Shown: positions 41,614-50,503, counted from the stretch's first letter. The stretch: 64,000 nucleotides of DNA from Actinomadura litoris (GCF_009733595.1 NZ_WOFH01000019.1:62001-126000); one strand, 5' to 3'. Translations and numbers: made by a program. The notes: generated by a model not told the origin, from the sequence alone.

Positions 41614-44283
41614 ATGGAGTCGGCAGAGGTAGCGCGCCGCTTCCTTCGGTTCTACGAGGAGCGCGGCCACACGGTGGTGCCGTCGGCCAGCCTGATCGCC
41701 GAGGACCCCACCCTGCTGCTGGTGAACGCCGGCATGGTCCCCTTCAAGCCGTACTTCCTCGGCCAGCGCACGCCGCCGTCGCAGCGGATGACCAGCGCCC
41801 AGAAGTGCGTCCGGACCCCCGACATCGAGGAGGTGGGCCGGACCACCCGGCACGCCACCTTCTTCCAGATGCTGGGCAACTTCTCCATCGGCGACTACTT
41901 CAAGGAGCAGGCGATCCCCTTCGCGTGGGACCTGCTGACCCGGCCGCGTGAAGAGGGCGGCTTCGGGTTCCCCGAGGAGAAGCTGTGGGTGACCGTCTTC
42001 ACCGACGACGACGAGGCCCAGGACATCTGGCACCGCAAGGTCGGGGTGCCGCTGGAGCGCATCCAGCGGCGCGGCATGGAGGACAACTTCTGGTCGATGG
42101 GCGTCCCGGGCCCCTGCGGGCCCTGCTCGGAGATCTACTACGACCGCGGCCCCGAGTACGGGCGCGAGGGCGGCCCCGTCGCCGACGAGGACCGCTACCT
42201 TGAGGTGTGGAACCTCGTGTTCATGCAGTTCGAGCGGGGTCCCGGCGACAGCAAGACCGACTTCCCGATCCTCGGTGACCTGCCCGCCAAGAACATCGAC
42301 ACCGGCATGGGCCTGGAGCGCATGGCGGCGATCCTGCAGGGCGTCGACAACATCTACGAGACCGACACGCTGTGGCGCGTCCTGGACCGTGCCGCCGAGC
42401 TGACCGGCGCGAAGTACGGCCGCGACCAGCGCGCGGACGTGTCGCTGCGCGTCGTCGCCGACCACGTCCGCAGCGGGACGATGATGGTCGCCGACGGCAT
42501 CCGCCCCGGCAACGAGGGCCGCGGCTACGTGCTGCGCCGCATCCTGCGCCGCTCCATCCGCAACCTGCGGCTGCTCGGCGGGCAGGACGCCGGGCTGATG
42601 CACGAGCTGACCGCCGTCGCGGTCGCCGCGATGGGCGAGCAGTACCCCGACCTCGTCCGCACCGCCCCGAACATCCACACGGTCATCGACGCCGAGGAGG
42701 ACTCCTTCCTCCAGACGCTGCGCACCGGCACCGCGATCTTCGACACGGCGGTGGAGGAGACCCGGAGGTCCGGCGGCCGCGCGCTGGCGGGCGAGCAGGC
42801 GTTCAAGCTCCACGACACCTACGGCTTCCCGATCGACCTGACCCTGGAGATGGCCTCCGAGCAGGGCCTCAAGGTCGACGAGGAGGGCTTCCGCAGGCTC
42901 ATGCGGGAGCAGCGGGAGCGCGCCAAGAAGGACGCCCGCGACAAGAAGACCGGCAACCTCGACGTCTCGGTCCTCGACGAGCTGCTCACCGGCGCGGGCG
43001 GGACCGTCGACTTCATCGGCTACAGCAGCCTGCTCGGCGACGCCCGCGTCGTCGGCCTGCTGGTCAACGGCGCCAACGCGGGCGCGGCGGGGGAGGGCAC
43101 CGAGGTCGAGGTCGTCCTCGACCGCACCCCCTTCTACGCCGAGGGCGGCGGCCAGCTCGCCGACCAGGGGCTGATCAGGCTCGGCAACGGCGCCGTCATC
43201 GAGGTGACCGACGTGCAGGCGCCGCTCGCGGGTCTCATCGTGCACCGGGGCCGCGTGCGCAGCGGCGAGGCGCGGGCCGGCGACACCGCGCACGCCGAGG
43301 TCGACGTGGAGCGGCGGCGGGCGATCTCCCGCTCGCACACCGCGACCCACATGGTCCACGCCGGGTTCCGCCGCGCGCTCGGCGAGTCCGCCGCGCAGGC
43401 CGGCTCGGAGAACTCGCCCGGCCGGTTCCGGTTCGACTTCACCGCCTCCGGCGCCGTCCCGGTCAGCGTGCTGCGCGACGTCGAGGACGAGGTCAACGAG
43501 GTCCTGGTCAACGACCTGGACGTGCGGGCCTTCCACACCTCGCTGGACGAGGCGCGCGCGATGGGCGCGCTGGCGCTGTTCGGCGAGAAGTACGGCGACG
43601 ACGTCCGGGTCGTGGAGGTCGGCGACTACTCCCGCGAGCTGTGCGGCGGCACCCATGTCGCCAGCTCGGGGCAGCTCGGCCTGGTCAAGGTGCTCGGCGA
43701 GTCCTCGATCGGGGCCGGGGTGCGCCGCGTCGAGGCGCTCGTCGGCATCGACGCGTTCCGCTTCCTGGCCCGCGAGAGCGTCCTGGTCGCGCAGCTCGCC
43801 GAGCAGATGAAGGCGCGCAAGGAGGAGCTCCCCGAGCGGATCTCCGGCGTCGTCTCCCGGCTCCGCGACGCCGAGAAGGAGCTGGAGCGGCTGCGCTCGC
43901 AGCAGGTCCTCGCGGTCGCCGGGTCGCTCGCCGAGGGTGCCCGCGACGTGCGCGGCACCGCGTTCGTCGGGCACCGCGCCCCGGACGGCACCGGCGCCGA
44001 CGACCTGCGCAAGCTCGCCGTCGACGTCCGCGGGCGGCTGACCGGCCGGCCCGCCGTGGTCATGGTCGGCGGCGTCCCGAAGGACCGCCCGGTCGTCGTG
44101 GTCGCCGTCACCGAGGGGGCCCGCGAGCGCGGCCTGAAGGCCGGGGCGCTCGTCGGCGTGGCCGCCAGGACCCTCGGGGGCGGGGGCGGCGGGAAGGACG
44201 ACCTCGCCCAGGGAGGCGGCGCGAACGCGGCCGCCCTCGGTGAGGCGCTCGCCGCCGTCGAGAACGCCGTAGGGGCCGCGTGA
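41614..44283 (+). CDS. alaS: Alanyl-tRNA synthetase
   Basis: 889-residue class II synthetase. Catalytic core at the N-terminus (RFLRFYEERGHTVVPSASLIAEDPTLL, NAGMVPFK, HATFFQMLGNFS) and the editing domain with HTATHMVHAGFR plus CGGTHV (residues around 575 and 675). The C-terminal oligomerisation domain ends in GGGGGGKDDLAQGGG, the C-Ala motif. All parts are complete. ATG 41614 is 2 bp downstream of the preceding gene. Confidence 0.98.
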   Translation: MESAEVARRFLRFYEERGHTVVPSASLIAEDPTLLLVNAGMVPFKPYFLGQRTPPSQRMTSAQKCVRTPDIEEVGRTTRHATFFQMLGNFSIGDYFKEQAIPFAWDLLTRPREEGGFGFPEEKLWVTVFTDDDEAQDIWHRKVGVPLERIQRRGMEDNFWSMGVPGPCGPCSEIYYDRGPEYGREGGPVADEDRYLEVWNLVFMQFERGPGDSKTDFPILGDLPAKNIDTGMGLERMAAILQGVDNIYETDTLWRVLDRAAELTGAKYGRDQRADVSLRVVADHVRSGTMMVADGIRPGNEGRGYVLRRILRRSIRNLRLLGGQDAGLMHELTAVAVAAMGEQYPDLVRTAPNIHTVIDAEEDSFLQTLRTGTAIFDTAVEETRRSGGRALAGEQAFKLHDTYGFPIDLTLEMASEQGLKVDEEGFRRLMREQRERAKKDARDKKTGNLDVSVLDELLTGAGGTVDFIGYSSLLGDARVVGLLVNGANAGAAGEGTEVEVVLDRTPFYAEGGGQLADQGLIRLGNGAVIEVTDVQAPLAGLIVHRGRVRSGEARAGDTAHAEVDVERRRAISRSHTATHMVHAGFRRALGESAAQAGSENSPGRFRFDFTASGAVPVSVLRDVEDEVNEVLVNDLDVRAFHTSLDEARAMGALALFGEKYGDDVRVVEVGDYSRELCGGTHVASSGQLGLVKVLGESSIGAGVRRVEALVGIDAFRFLARESVLVAQLAEQMKARKEELPERISGVVSRLRDAEKELERLRSQQVLAVAGSLAEGARDVRGTAFVGHRAPDGTGADDLRKLAVDVRGRLTGRPAVVMVGGVPKDRPVVVVAVTEGARERGLKAGALVGVAARTLGGGGGGKDDLAQGGGANAAALGEALAAVENAVGAA

Positions 44284-44310
44284 GGCCCGCGTTCGGGGGA
44301 ACGAGCGCGT

Positions 44311-44332
44311 GCCCGCCCCGGCCGGGGCGGGC
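44311..44332. repeat. 22-bp perfect palindrome between alaS and ruvX
   Basis: GCCCGCCCCGGCCGGGGCGGGC is fully self-complementary. In RNA it would fold into a strong GC hairpin whose 3' end touches the GCGGAG ribosome site of ruvX, so it may lower ruvX translation or act as an incomplete terminator. Confidence 0.7.
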
Positions 44333-44338
44333 GGAGCG

Positions 44339-44797
44339 ATGAGGCCGGGCGTCCGGCTCGGGGTGGACGTGGGGACCGTCCGCGTGGGCGTCGCCCGCTG
44401 CGACCCGGGCGGGATCCTCGCCTCGCCGCTGGAGACCGTGAAGAGCGGCAAGGGGGACGTGGACCGGCTCGTCCGGCTCGCCGCCGAGCACGAGGCGATC
44501 GAGGTCGTCGTCGGCCTGCCGACGTCGCTGTCGGGCCGGGAGGGCCCGGCGGCGCAGGCGGCGCGCAGGTTCGCGGCGCGGCTCGCGGGCCGCCTCCCGG
44601 ACGCGGAGGTCCGCCTTTACGACGAGCGGCTCACCACGGTCACGGCCGAGGCGGGCCTGCGCGCGGGCGGCGTGCACGGTCAGGCGCGCCGCCGCGTCGT
44701 CGATCAGGCCGCGGCCGCCGTCCTGCTTCAAGCGGCTCTTGACGGGGAACGGTTGACTGGGCGCCCCCCAGGCGAGATCGTCCGGGGGAGCTCATGA
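44339..44797 (+). CDS. ruvX: Putative pre-16S rRNA nuclease RuvX/YqgF
   Basis: 152-residue RNase-H-fold nuclease (YqgF) that completes 16S rRNA 5'-end maturation in E. coli. Active-site strands LGVDVGTVRVGVA (first Asp), VVVGLPTSLSGREG and the C-terminal RRRVVDQAAAAVLLQ (last Asp) are present. ATG 44339 is preferred because GGAG lies upstream; a GTG at 44309 would add ten Pro/Ala/Gly residues. The stop overlaps mltG by 4 bp. Confidence 0.93.
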   Translation: MRPGVRLGVDVGTVRVGVARCDPGGILASPLETVKSGKGDVDRLVRLAAEHEAIEVVVGLPTSLSGREGPAAQAARRFAARLAGRLPDAEVRLYDERLTTVTAEAGLRAGGVHGQARRRVVDQAAAAVLLQAALDGERLTGRPPGEIVRGSS

Positions 44798-45957
44798 ACG
44801 ATTTGGACCTTTTCTCCGATCCCCACGGGGACGGCCCGCAGCCGGAGCGCCAGCAGCCCGGCCGGCGGGCCCAGCGACGCGTGCGCAAGAAGCAGCGCAG
44901 GCGCAAGGGCAGCGGCCGGGCCGCCGCGCTGTTCGCGATGGCGTTCATCGTGGCCGTGTTCGGCACCGGCGGCGTCCTCGGCGCCGCCTGGCTCGACAAC
45001 AAGCTCCACCCGCCGGACTACAAGGGCGCCGGGAGCGGCAAGGTCACCGTCCAGATCAAGGACGGCGACAGCGGCTCGGCGATCGGCACGACGCTCCAGG
45101 AGCACCGCGTCGTCAAGAGCGTCCGCGCGTTCGTGAAGGCCTACGGCAAGGAGACCAAGGCGTCCTCGATCCAGCCGGGCTTCTACCAGATGCGGCTGAA
45201 GATGTCCTCGTCGGCGGCGATGGCGCTGCTGCTGGACGCGAAGTCCCGCGCGGGCAACCAGGTCACGGTCCCCGAGGGCCGCCGCGCCATCGAGGTCTAC
45301 CAGTTCCTGTCGAAGAAGACCGGCATCCCGGTGAAGGAGTTCCAGACGGCGGCCAAGGACGGGGCGGGCCTCGGCCTCCCCGCCTACGCCAAGGGGAACG
45401 TCGAGGGCTACCTCTACCCGGGGCGCTACGACCTCGACCCGAACGGCTCGGCGAAGCAGGCCCTCAAGCTCATGGTGGACCGCTTCCGCAAGGAGGCGGA
45501 GTCGGTCGGCCTGGAGGAGAAGGCGAAGGCGGCGGACCTGAGCCCGGGGACGGTGCTGACGCTCGCGAGCCTCGTGCAGGCCGAGGGCGGCCGACCGTCG
45601 GACTTCCCGAAGATCTCGCGGGTGATCTACAACCGGATCAAGACGGGCATGCCGCTCCAGTTCGACACCACGGTCCTGTACGCGCTCAACAAGCGCACGC
45701 TGGACGTGCGCAACCGCGACCTGCAGGTCGACTCGCCCTACAACACCTACAAGCACAAGGGGCTGCCGCCGGGGCCGATCTCCAACCCGGGGCCGGAGGC
45801 GATCGAGGCGGCGGTGACGCCGGAGAAGGGCGACTGGCTGTTCTTCGTCGCCACCGACCCGACCAGAAAGATCACCAAGTTCGCCTCGACGGAGGCGGAC
45901 CGGCAGAAGCTGGAGCAGGAGTTCCGCGAGTGGCAGCGCAAGCACCCGGGCAACTGA
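44794..45957 (+). CDS. mltG: Endolytic murein transglycosylase MltG
   Basis: 387-residue YceG/MltG enzyme that cuts nascent glycan strands in the membrane. It has a basic cytoplasmic N-terminus, one membrane segment (about residues 43-66), a LysM-like region, and the catalytic domain. The putative catalytic Glu is in LASLVQAEGG near residue 263; VIYNRIKTGMPLQFDTTVLYAL and SPYNTYKHKGLPPGPISNPG are family hallmarks. ATG 44794 overlaps ruvX, and its 3' end overlaps aroE by 28 bp. Confidence 0.95.
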   Translation: MNDLDLFSDPHGDGPQPERQQPGRRAQRRVRKKQRRRKGSGRAAALFAMAFIVAVFGTGGVLGAAWLDNKLHPPDYKGAGSGKVTVQIKDGDSGSAIGTTLQEHRVVKSVRAFVKAYGKETKASSIQPGFYQMRLKMSSSAAMALLLDAKSRAGNQVTVPEGRRAIEVYQFLSKKTGIPVKEFQTAAKDGAGLGLPAYAKGNVEGYLYPGRYDLDPNGSAKQALKLMVDRFRKEAESVGLEEKAKAADLSPGTVLTLASLVQAEGGRPSDFPKISRVIYNRIKTGMPLQFDTTVLYALNKRTLDVRNRDLQVDSPYNTYKHKGLPPGPISNPGPEAIEAAVTPEKGDWLFFVATDPTRKITKFASTEADRQKLEQEFREWQRKHPGN

Positions 45958-46802
45958 CGCGGGCGGAGCGGGAGGACGGCGCGGTCCGGCGGGCGGCGGT
46001 GCTGGGCTCGCCCGTCGCCCACTCGCTCTCGCCGGTCCTGCACCGGGCGGCGTACGCGGCGATGGGCCTGGACGCCTGGTCCTACGAGGCGGTCGAGTGC
46101 GGCGAGGACGGCCTCGCCGCACTCCTGGACGGGCTCGGACCGCAGTGGGCGGGCCTGTCGCTGACCATGCCGCTCAAACGGGTCGCGCTGGAGCTGGCGG
46201 ACTCGGTGTCCGACCTCGCGGCCGGCGTCGGCGGCGCCAACACGATCGTCCTGCGGGAGGGGCGGCGGTACGCCGACAACACCGACGTCCACGGGATCAC
46301 GGCGGCGCTCGCCGAGGCGGGCCTCTCGGCGCCCGGCTCCGCGCTGGTGCTCGGCGGCGGCGCGACCGCCGCCTCGGCGCTGGCGGCGCTCGCCGGACTC
46401 GGCCTGGACGAGGCGGTGCTCGCCGCCCGCACCCCCGCGCGCGCCGCCGAGGCCGCCGCCGTGGGGGAGCGGTTCGGGCTCGCGGTCCGGGTCGTCCCGC
46501 TGGACCGGCTGGCCGAGCACCTCCCGGCCGGGCTCGTGGTCTCGACCCTGCCCGGACGGGCCGCCGACGCCTACGCCGAGCCGGTCGCGGCCTCGGGCGC
46601 GGCGCTGTTCGACGTCGTCTACGCGCCGTGGCCCACCGCCCTCGCCGGTGCCGTCGCGGCGGCGGGCGGGACGGTCGCGGGCGGCTTCGGCATGCTGCTG
46701 CACCAGGCGGTCCGGCAGGTGGCGCTGATGACCGGGCGCGAGGACGTCCCGGTGGAGGCGATGCGCGCCGCCGGGGAGGCCGAACTCGCCCGCCGCGCCT
46801 GA
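45930..46802 (+). CDS. aroE: Shikimate dehydrogenase
   Basis: 290-residue shikimate 5-dehydrogenase (NADPH), step four of the chorismate pathway. Substrate motifs VLGSPVAHSLSPVLH, K83 in SLTMPLKR and D119 in NTDVHG are present; the nucleotide loop is VLGGGATAASAL. The GTG at 45930 lies inside the end of mltG but has AGGAG eight bases upstream, so it is a good start; the longer N-terminus (about 20 residues before the family core) results from this. It lies in the usual ruvX-mltG-aroE order. Confidence 0.92.
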   Translation: MAAQAPGQLTRAEREDGAVRRAAVLGSPVAHSLSPVLHRAAYAAMGLDAWSYEAVECGEDGLAALLDGLGPQWAGLSLTMPLKRVALELADSVSDLAAGVGGANTIVLREGRRYADNTDVHGITAALAEAGLSAPGSALVLGGGATAASALAALAGLGLDEAVLAARTPARAAEAAAVGERFGLAVRVVPLDRLAEHLPAGLVVSTLPGRAADAYAEPVAASGAALFDVVYAPWPTALAGAVAAAGGTVAGGFGMLLHQAVRQVALMTGREDVPVEAMRAAGEAELARRA

Positions 46803-46821
46803 TCCCCGCGCGGGTCGCGGG

Positions 46822-48201
46822 TCAGGTCGGGTCGAGCGGCGGGTCGCGCGAGCCGCGCCGCCGCTTCAGCGACTCGTCCACCATCGCCAGGACGATCGGC
46901 AGGATCACGCTCAGCCAGAAGTCCCGCCAGCCCCATGCCCCGGCCGTGACGCCGAGCGCGCTGCCGAGGCAGATGAACGCCAGCAGCAGCGCCGACCAGT
47001 GCCGCCGGACGAGCGCCACCGGCTCCAGCCGCCGGTGGTGCGGCAGCAGCGCGGCGAGGGGCAGCTCGCGCGCGTGGGCGCGCTGCACGATCGTGGCGTC
47101 CGGCAGCCAGTGCAGCACGTCCGCGCGCCCCGCCAGCGGGATACGGGTGAGTGCGACCAGGCTTTCCAGCCGCCACCACAGCGTCCACAGCGAGGTGCGC
47201 CCGCCGCCGGGATGGCTGTTCCAGCGGGGGCCGGTGACCTCGCCGCGCGCGAGCGCGCGGAACACGCGGGCGACGGCGGGCCCGCGCGGGCCCCGCGGGT
47301 CGCGCAGCAGCGCGACCAGCGCGATCGGCAGGCCGTAGTGCCACAGCGCGAGCCGCCAGACGGGCCCCGGCGCGGCGCCCGGCGGGGAGACGTCGTAGGT
47401 CTCGATCCAGATGTGGTCTTCGGCGCCGTCCAGCCGCGCCGCGAGCCAGTCGTGGGCGTCCAGCAGCCGCTCGGTCGCCAGCTCCGGACGCGCCTCGGCC
47501 AGCGTCACCAGCACGAACGCCGTGTGGGTGACGGTGGGCGCGGCGGCCGGGGTCGGGCCCCAGCCGGGGCGGTGCGCGGTCCGGTCCGCGGTCAGCCACT
47601 CCACGCCCCGGTCGACCGCCGGGTCGTGCGGGTTGAGCTGGCTCAGCGCCCGCAGCGCCAGGCACGTCAGCCACACCCGCGAGGGGCAGCCGCGCAGCGA
47701 GCCCCAGCCGCCGTCGGGGTTCTGGTTGCGCAGCAGCCACTGGTAGGCCCGCCGCAGGTCGGGCGCGTCCTCGCGCAGGTCGCAGCGGGCGCGGGCGAGG
47801 AACCTGGCGATCCAGCCGGTGGCCTCCACGACGGGCATGCCGAGGCTCGTGCGGGTGGCCCAGCCCCCGTCGCGCAGCGCGTCGTCGGAGGCGGCCTGCC
47901 GCGCGGCGAGCAGCGCCAGCCCCTCGTGGAAGTACTCGAAGGGCCTTCCGGCCTCCACGAACGCCAGCAGGCCGAGGGCCGTCGCGGTCGTCCCCGGCTC
48001 GGGCCGCGTGAGCTCGTGGTACCAGCCGCCGCCCGCGCCGAGCGCGGGCGCGTAGGTGTCGCGCAGCACGTCGAGGGACTCCTCCAGCCGCGTCGCGAGG
48101 ACGGCCATGTCGATGACGGCCCCGGTGACCGGGAACGGATCGTCCGGACGGGCGCCACGGGTGGCCTGCGGAAGCGGGGGTTCTGGGGGAGACTGGTGCA
48201 C
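46822..48201 (-). CDS. Membrane-anchored terpene-cyclase-fold (squalene oxidase repeat) protein
   Basis: 459-residue protein with prenyltransferase/squalene-oxidase alpha-barrel repeats. QW-like motifs include QNPDGGWGS (160-168) and DGGWA near 111-115, with further degenerate repeats to about residue 360. No DxDD acid motif or DDxxD is visible, so ordinary cyclase or prenyltransferase chemistry is doubtful. A C-terminal hydrophobic hairpin (about 405-445) followed by basic residues would tether it to the membrane. GTG 48201 has AGAAGG seven bases upstream. It is divergent from a HIT gene and converges with aroE. Confidence 0.8.
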   Translation of the reverse strand: MHQSPPEPPLPQATRGARPDDPFPVTGAVIDMAVLATRLEESLDVLRDTYAPALGAGGGWYHELTRPEPGTTATALGLLAFVEAGRPFEYFHEGLALLAARQAASDDALRDGGWATRTSLGMPVVEATGWIARFLARARCDLREDAPDLRRAYQWLLRNQNPDGGWGSLRGCPSRVWLTCLALRALSQLNPHDPAVDRGVEWLTADRTAHRPGWGPTPAAAPTVTHTAFVLVTLAEARPELATERLLDAHDWLAARLDGAEDHIWIETYDVSPPGAAPGPVWRLALWHYGLPIALVALLRDPRGPRGPAVARVFRALARGEVTGPRWNSHPGGGRTSLWTLWWRLESLVALTRIPLAGRADVLHWLPDATIVQRAHARELPLAALLPHHRRLEPVALVRRHWSALLLAFICLGSALGVTAGAWGWRDFWLSVILPIVLAMVDESLKRRRGSRDPPLDPT

Positions 48202-48354
48202 GGTATCGCCTTCTGTATGTTTTATGCCCGCCCGGCCAGGCTTTGTACCCCGTGGGTTCCATGTCTGTATCGGTGCCCGCACAGATCGGGTCGCCCGGCC
48301 ACCGGGCACGCTGGGAAGGGCAGATCCCGTGCGGCCCCCGGCGCAGGAGGACGG
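48202..48354. promoter_or_regulatory. Divergent promoter region of the accessory cassette
   Basis: This gap between the cyclase-fold gene (minus) and the HIT gene (plus) includes a patch (about 48205-48290) clearly richer in A and T than the rest of the window, as expected for promoters. TTGTAC at 48243-48248 could be a -35 box for the plus strand; its -10 partner is poor. Confidence 0.3.
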
Positions 48355-49041
48355 TTGGCCGAGCCATCGACTTGGAGCCCGCCCGTCCGCGACTGCGTCC
48401 TGTGCCCGCCCTTGCGGTTCCGCGTCAACGCCGCGGCCGGGCTGCCCGGAGACTCCGCCGTGCTCGCCCGCGACCCCGGGTTCCTGCTCATCCCGGACGT
48501 GGCGCCCCTCGCCGCCGGCCACCTCCTCCTGGTGACCCGGCGCCACCACCAGTGCGCCGGGGCGTTCGGCGCCCCGCTGTGGGGATCGGCCCTCCACTGG
48601 CGCGACCACGTCTCCCGCCTCTACGAGGCCGCCTACGGGAGCGGCGACCTGGTGCTGTTCGAGCACGGCCCGGCGACGTCCCAGGGCGGCGGCGCGTGCG
48701 TCGACCACGCGCACTGGCACCTCCTGCCGGGGACGCCGGGCGTCCGCGCGGTGCTGGAGGAGCGCGGTCTGCCCGGCGCGCCGGCCGGGCACGCCGCCCT
48801 GCGCGCCCGCTTCCGGGCGGGCCGCTCCTACCTGCTGGTCGAGGAGGAGGGCCGCGCGACCGTCCACGCGGGGGACGGCGTGCCGAGCCAGTTCCTCCGC
48901 TGGGCCTTCACCGCCGCCACCGGCTCCGGCGGGCCCTGGCGCTGGCAGGAGACGTTCGGCCTGCCCGCCGGCAGGCGGCGCTTCCTGCGCACGGTCCGGG
49001 ACGTGCGGCGGGCCGCCGCCGTCCAGGCCGCGCGGCACTGA
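48355..49041 (+). CDS. HIT-like protein of the accessory cassette
   Basis: 228-residue HIT-superfamily protein. A CVLC pair (C14, C17) at the N-terminus may bind zinc, and the triad is H118-H120-H122 in CVDHAHWHLLP. The C-terminal 100 residues add a distinct strand-rich part (FRAGRSYLLVEEEG, PSQFLRWAFTAATG) seen in HIT-like hydrolases. HIT proteins cleave or transfer nucleoside phosphates. Start: TTG 48355, five bases after AGGAGG at 48345-48350; no ATG or GTG alternative keeps the CxxC. It is flanked by a divergent cyclase-fold gene and a convergent PfkB gene. Confidence 0.82.
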   Translation: MAEPSTWSPPVRDCVLCPPLRFRVNAAAGLPGDSAVLARDPGFLLIPDVAPLAAGHLLLVTRRHHQCAGAFGAPLWGSALHWRDHVSRLYEAAYGSGDLVLFEHGPATSQGGGACVDHAHWHLLPGTPGVRAVLEERGLPGAPAGHAALRARFRAGRSYLLVEEEGRATVHAGDGVPSQFLRWAFTAATGSGGPWRWQETFGLPAGRRRFLRTVRDVRRAAAVQAARH

Positions 49042-49056
49042 CCACCGGCGCCGGGG

Positions 49057-49998
49057 TCAGCGCCGCGACAGCCACCAGTACAGCTCGCTCGACGCCAGCC
49101 GGTCGCCGAAACCCGCGCGCTCCATCCCCGCCCCGTACCCGGACGGATACTCCAGCAGAAGCCGCTCCCGCTGGTAGGCCAGCACATACTCCAGCGACGT
49201 CGCCCCGAACCGCAGCAGCCACAGCGGACGGCCCGGCGCGGCCCGGTCCAGCGCGGGCAGCAGGTCCCGCATGCCGCCCGACCCGGTCGGCGGCGCGACC
49301 CCGAGCAGCCGCGCCACCGTGGGCGCCTCGGTGAACACCACGTCCGCGAGCGAGAGCGCCGGCAGCACGTCGGCCGCGGGCAGCCGCCCGTCGATGTCGT
49401 GCGGGACGAGGTCGAAGGCGACCAGCGTCCCCGCCTCCCGCGCGACGCGGGCGGCCGCGCGCAGCGCCGCCCGCGACACCGGCGACAGCAGCGCGTACCC
49501 GTCGACGAACAGCGCGTCCGCGCGGCGGATCCCGGCCGACGCGGCGCGCACCTCCGACTCGGTCAGCCGCCGGCCCGGCGCGTCCTCCGCCGCCACGAGC
49601 AGCCGCACCCCGGGGCCCTCGCCGTCCGGACGGTCCCGCACCATCACGGTCACGCCGTTCGGCGCGCCCTCCTCCACGCGCAGCCGGTCGCGGACGCCCA
49701 GCCGCCGCAGCTCCCGCCGGATCACCGGGGTGAACGCGTCGTCCCCGACCTTGCCGAGGACGCTCACCTTGCGGAAGTAGCCGACCGCGCACCGGGCCAG
49801 GTTGACGGCCGTCCCCGCGACCAGCGCCCGCGCGGGGGCGTAGGACAGCCGGTCCGCGGTCAGCTCGCCGAACCGCGCGTCCGGCAGGGACGCCCGCGCC
49901 TCGATCCGCACCTCGCCCACGACGAACAGCGAGAAGCGGCGGCGCGGCGCGCCGTCCAGGCCCGGCGACCGGGCGGGCGAGGGGTCCCGGGCGTCCAT
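49057..49998 (-). CDS. PfkB/ribokinase-like sugar or nucleoside kinase
   Basis: 313-residue ribokinase-fold protein. It shows the first PfkB region (LVAGTAVNLARCAVGYFRKVSVLGKVGDDAF, from residue 60) and, at the C-terminus, GFGD (296-299) in place of the usual GAGD, so the catalytic Asp is kept. The usual DTxGAGDxF context is altered (RAGFGDRLASSEL), so activity is not certain. A Trp-rich final helix (YWWLSRR) is unusual. It starts 7 bp after the Nudix gene stop on the same strand, so the two form an operon; the substrate is unknown. Confidence 0.8.
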   Translation of the reverse strand: MDARDPSPARSPGLDGAPRRRFSLFVVGEVRIEARASLPDARFGELTADRLSYAPARALVAGTAVNLARCAVGYFRKVSVLGKVGDDAFTPVIRRELRRLGVRDRLRVEEGAPNGVTVMVRDRPDGEGPGVRLLVAAEDAPGRRLTESEVRAASAGIRRADALFVDGYALLSPVSRAALRAAARVAREAGTLVAFDLVPHDIDGRLPAADVLPALSLADVVFTEAPTVARLLGVAPPTGSGGMRDLLPALDRAAPGRPLWLLRFGATSLEYVLAYQRERLLLEYPSGYGAGMERAGFGDRLASSELYWWLSRR

Positions 49999-50005
49999 CG
50001 GCGGC

Positions 50006-50503
50006 TCAGCCGGACCGCGACAGGTAGGCCCGCATCACCGGGCGCAGGCTCGGGATGAGCGCGTACCCGGCGACCTCGGCCAGCGGCACCCAGGCGCACT
50101 CGGCCAGGTGGTCGCCCGGCTCCTGGTTGCCGAGGTCGGCGTCCAGCGACAGCGGGCGGCAGCGGCGGGCCGTCGCCACCACGCGGATCCGCGCGTTCCG
50201 GGCCCGCGCGCCGCGGTCGGGCATGAACCACTGCCACAGGTGGAAGGGCGGCCCCGGGTCGATCTTGAGGCCGACCTCCTCCCAGACCTCCCGGCGGACG
50301 TGGTCGTCCAGGTCGAGGTCGTCCTCCACCTCCAGCCGGCCTCCGGGCACCTCCCAGCGGCCGGGGTGGAAGGGGTCGTCCGCCGACTTGCGGACCAGCA
50401 GCAGCCTGCCGTGGGCCTCGATGAACGCCTTCTGCGCGAACTGGAGCCTGACCGGGGACCCGGCGGTGAGGGGACCGGGGGCGCCGGCCTTGACCGAGGG
50501 CAT
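50006..50503 (-). CDS. Nudix-domain hydrolase of the accessory cassette
   Basis: 165-residue Nudix-fold protein. The box is recognisable at GGRLEVEDDLDLDDHVRREV followed by WEEVGL (residues 54-79), but two extra residues separate the Gly from the REVWEEVG helix, so the box is not canonical. The helix itself, with its metal-binding glutamates, is intact. It probably hydrolyses a nucleoside diphosphate linked to another group. The ATG at 50503 has GGGAGG upstream. It leads the Nudix-PfkB operon and is divergent from infC. Confidence 0.83.
   Translation of the reverse strand: MPSVKAGAPGPLTAGSPVRLQFAQKAFIEAHGRLLLVRKSADDPFHPGRWEVPGGRLEVEDDLDLDDHVRREVWEEVGLKIDPGPPFHLWQWFMPDRGARARNARIRVVATARRCRPLSLDADLGNQEPGDHLAECAWVPLAEVAGYALIPSLRPVMRAYLSRSG

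Noticed and set aside
47052..48367. Overlapping minus-strand frame across the cyclase-fold gene as an alternative product
   Set aside because: The chosen frame shows QW repeats, a membrane hairpin and a ribosome site; the alternative frame is Arg/Ala/Pro low-complexity.
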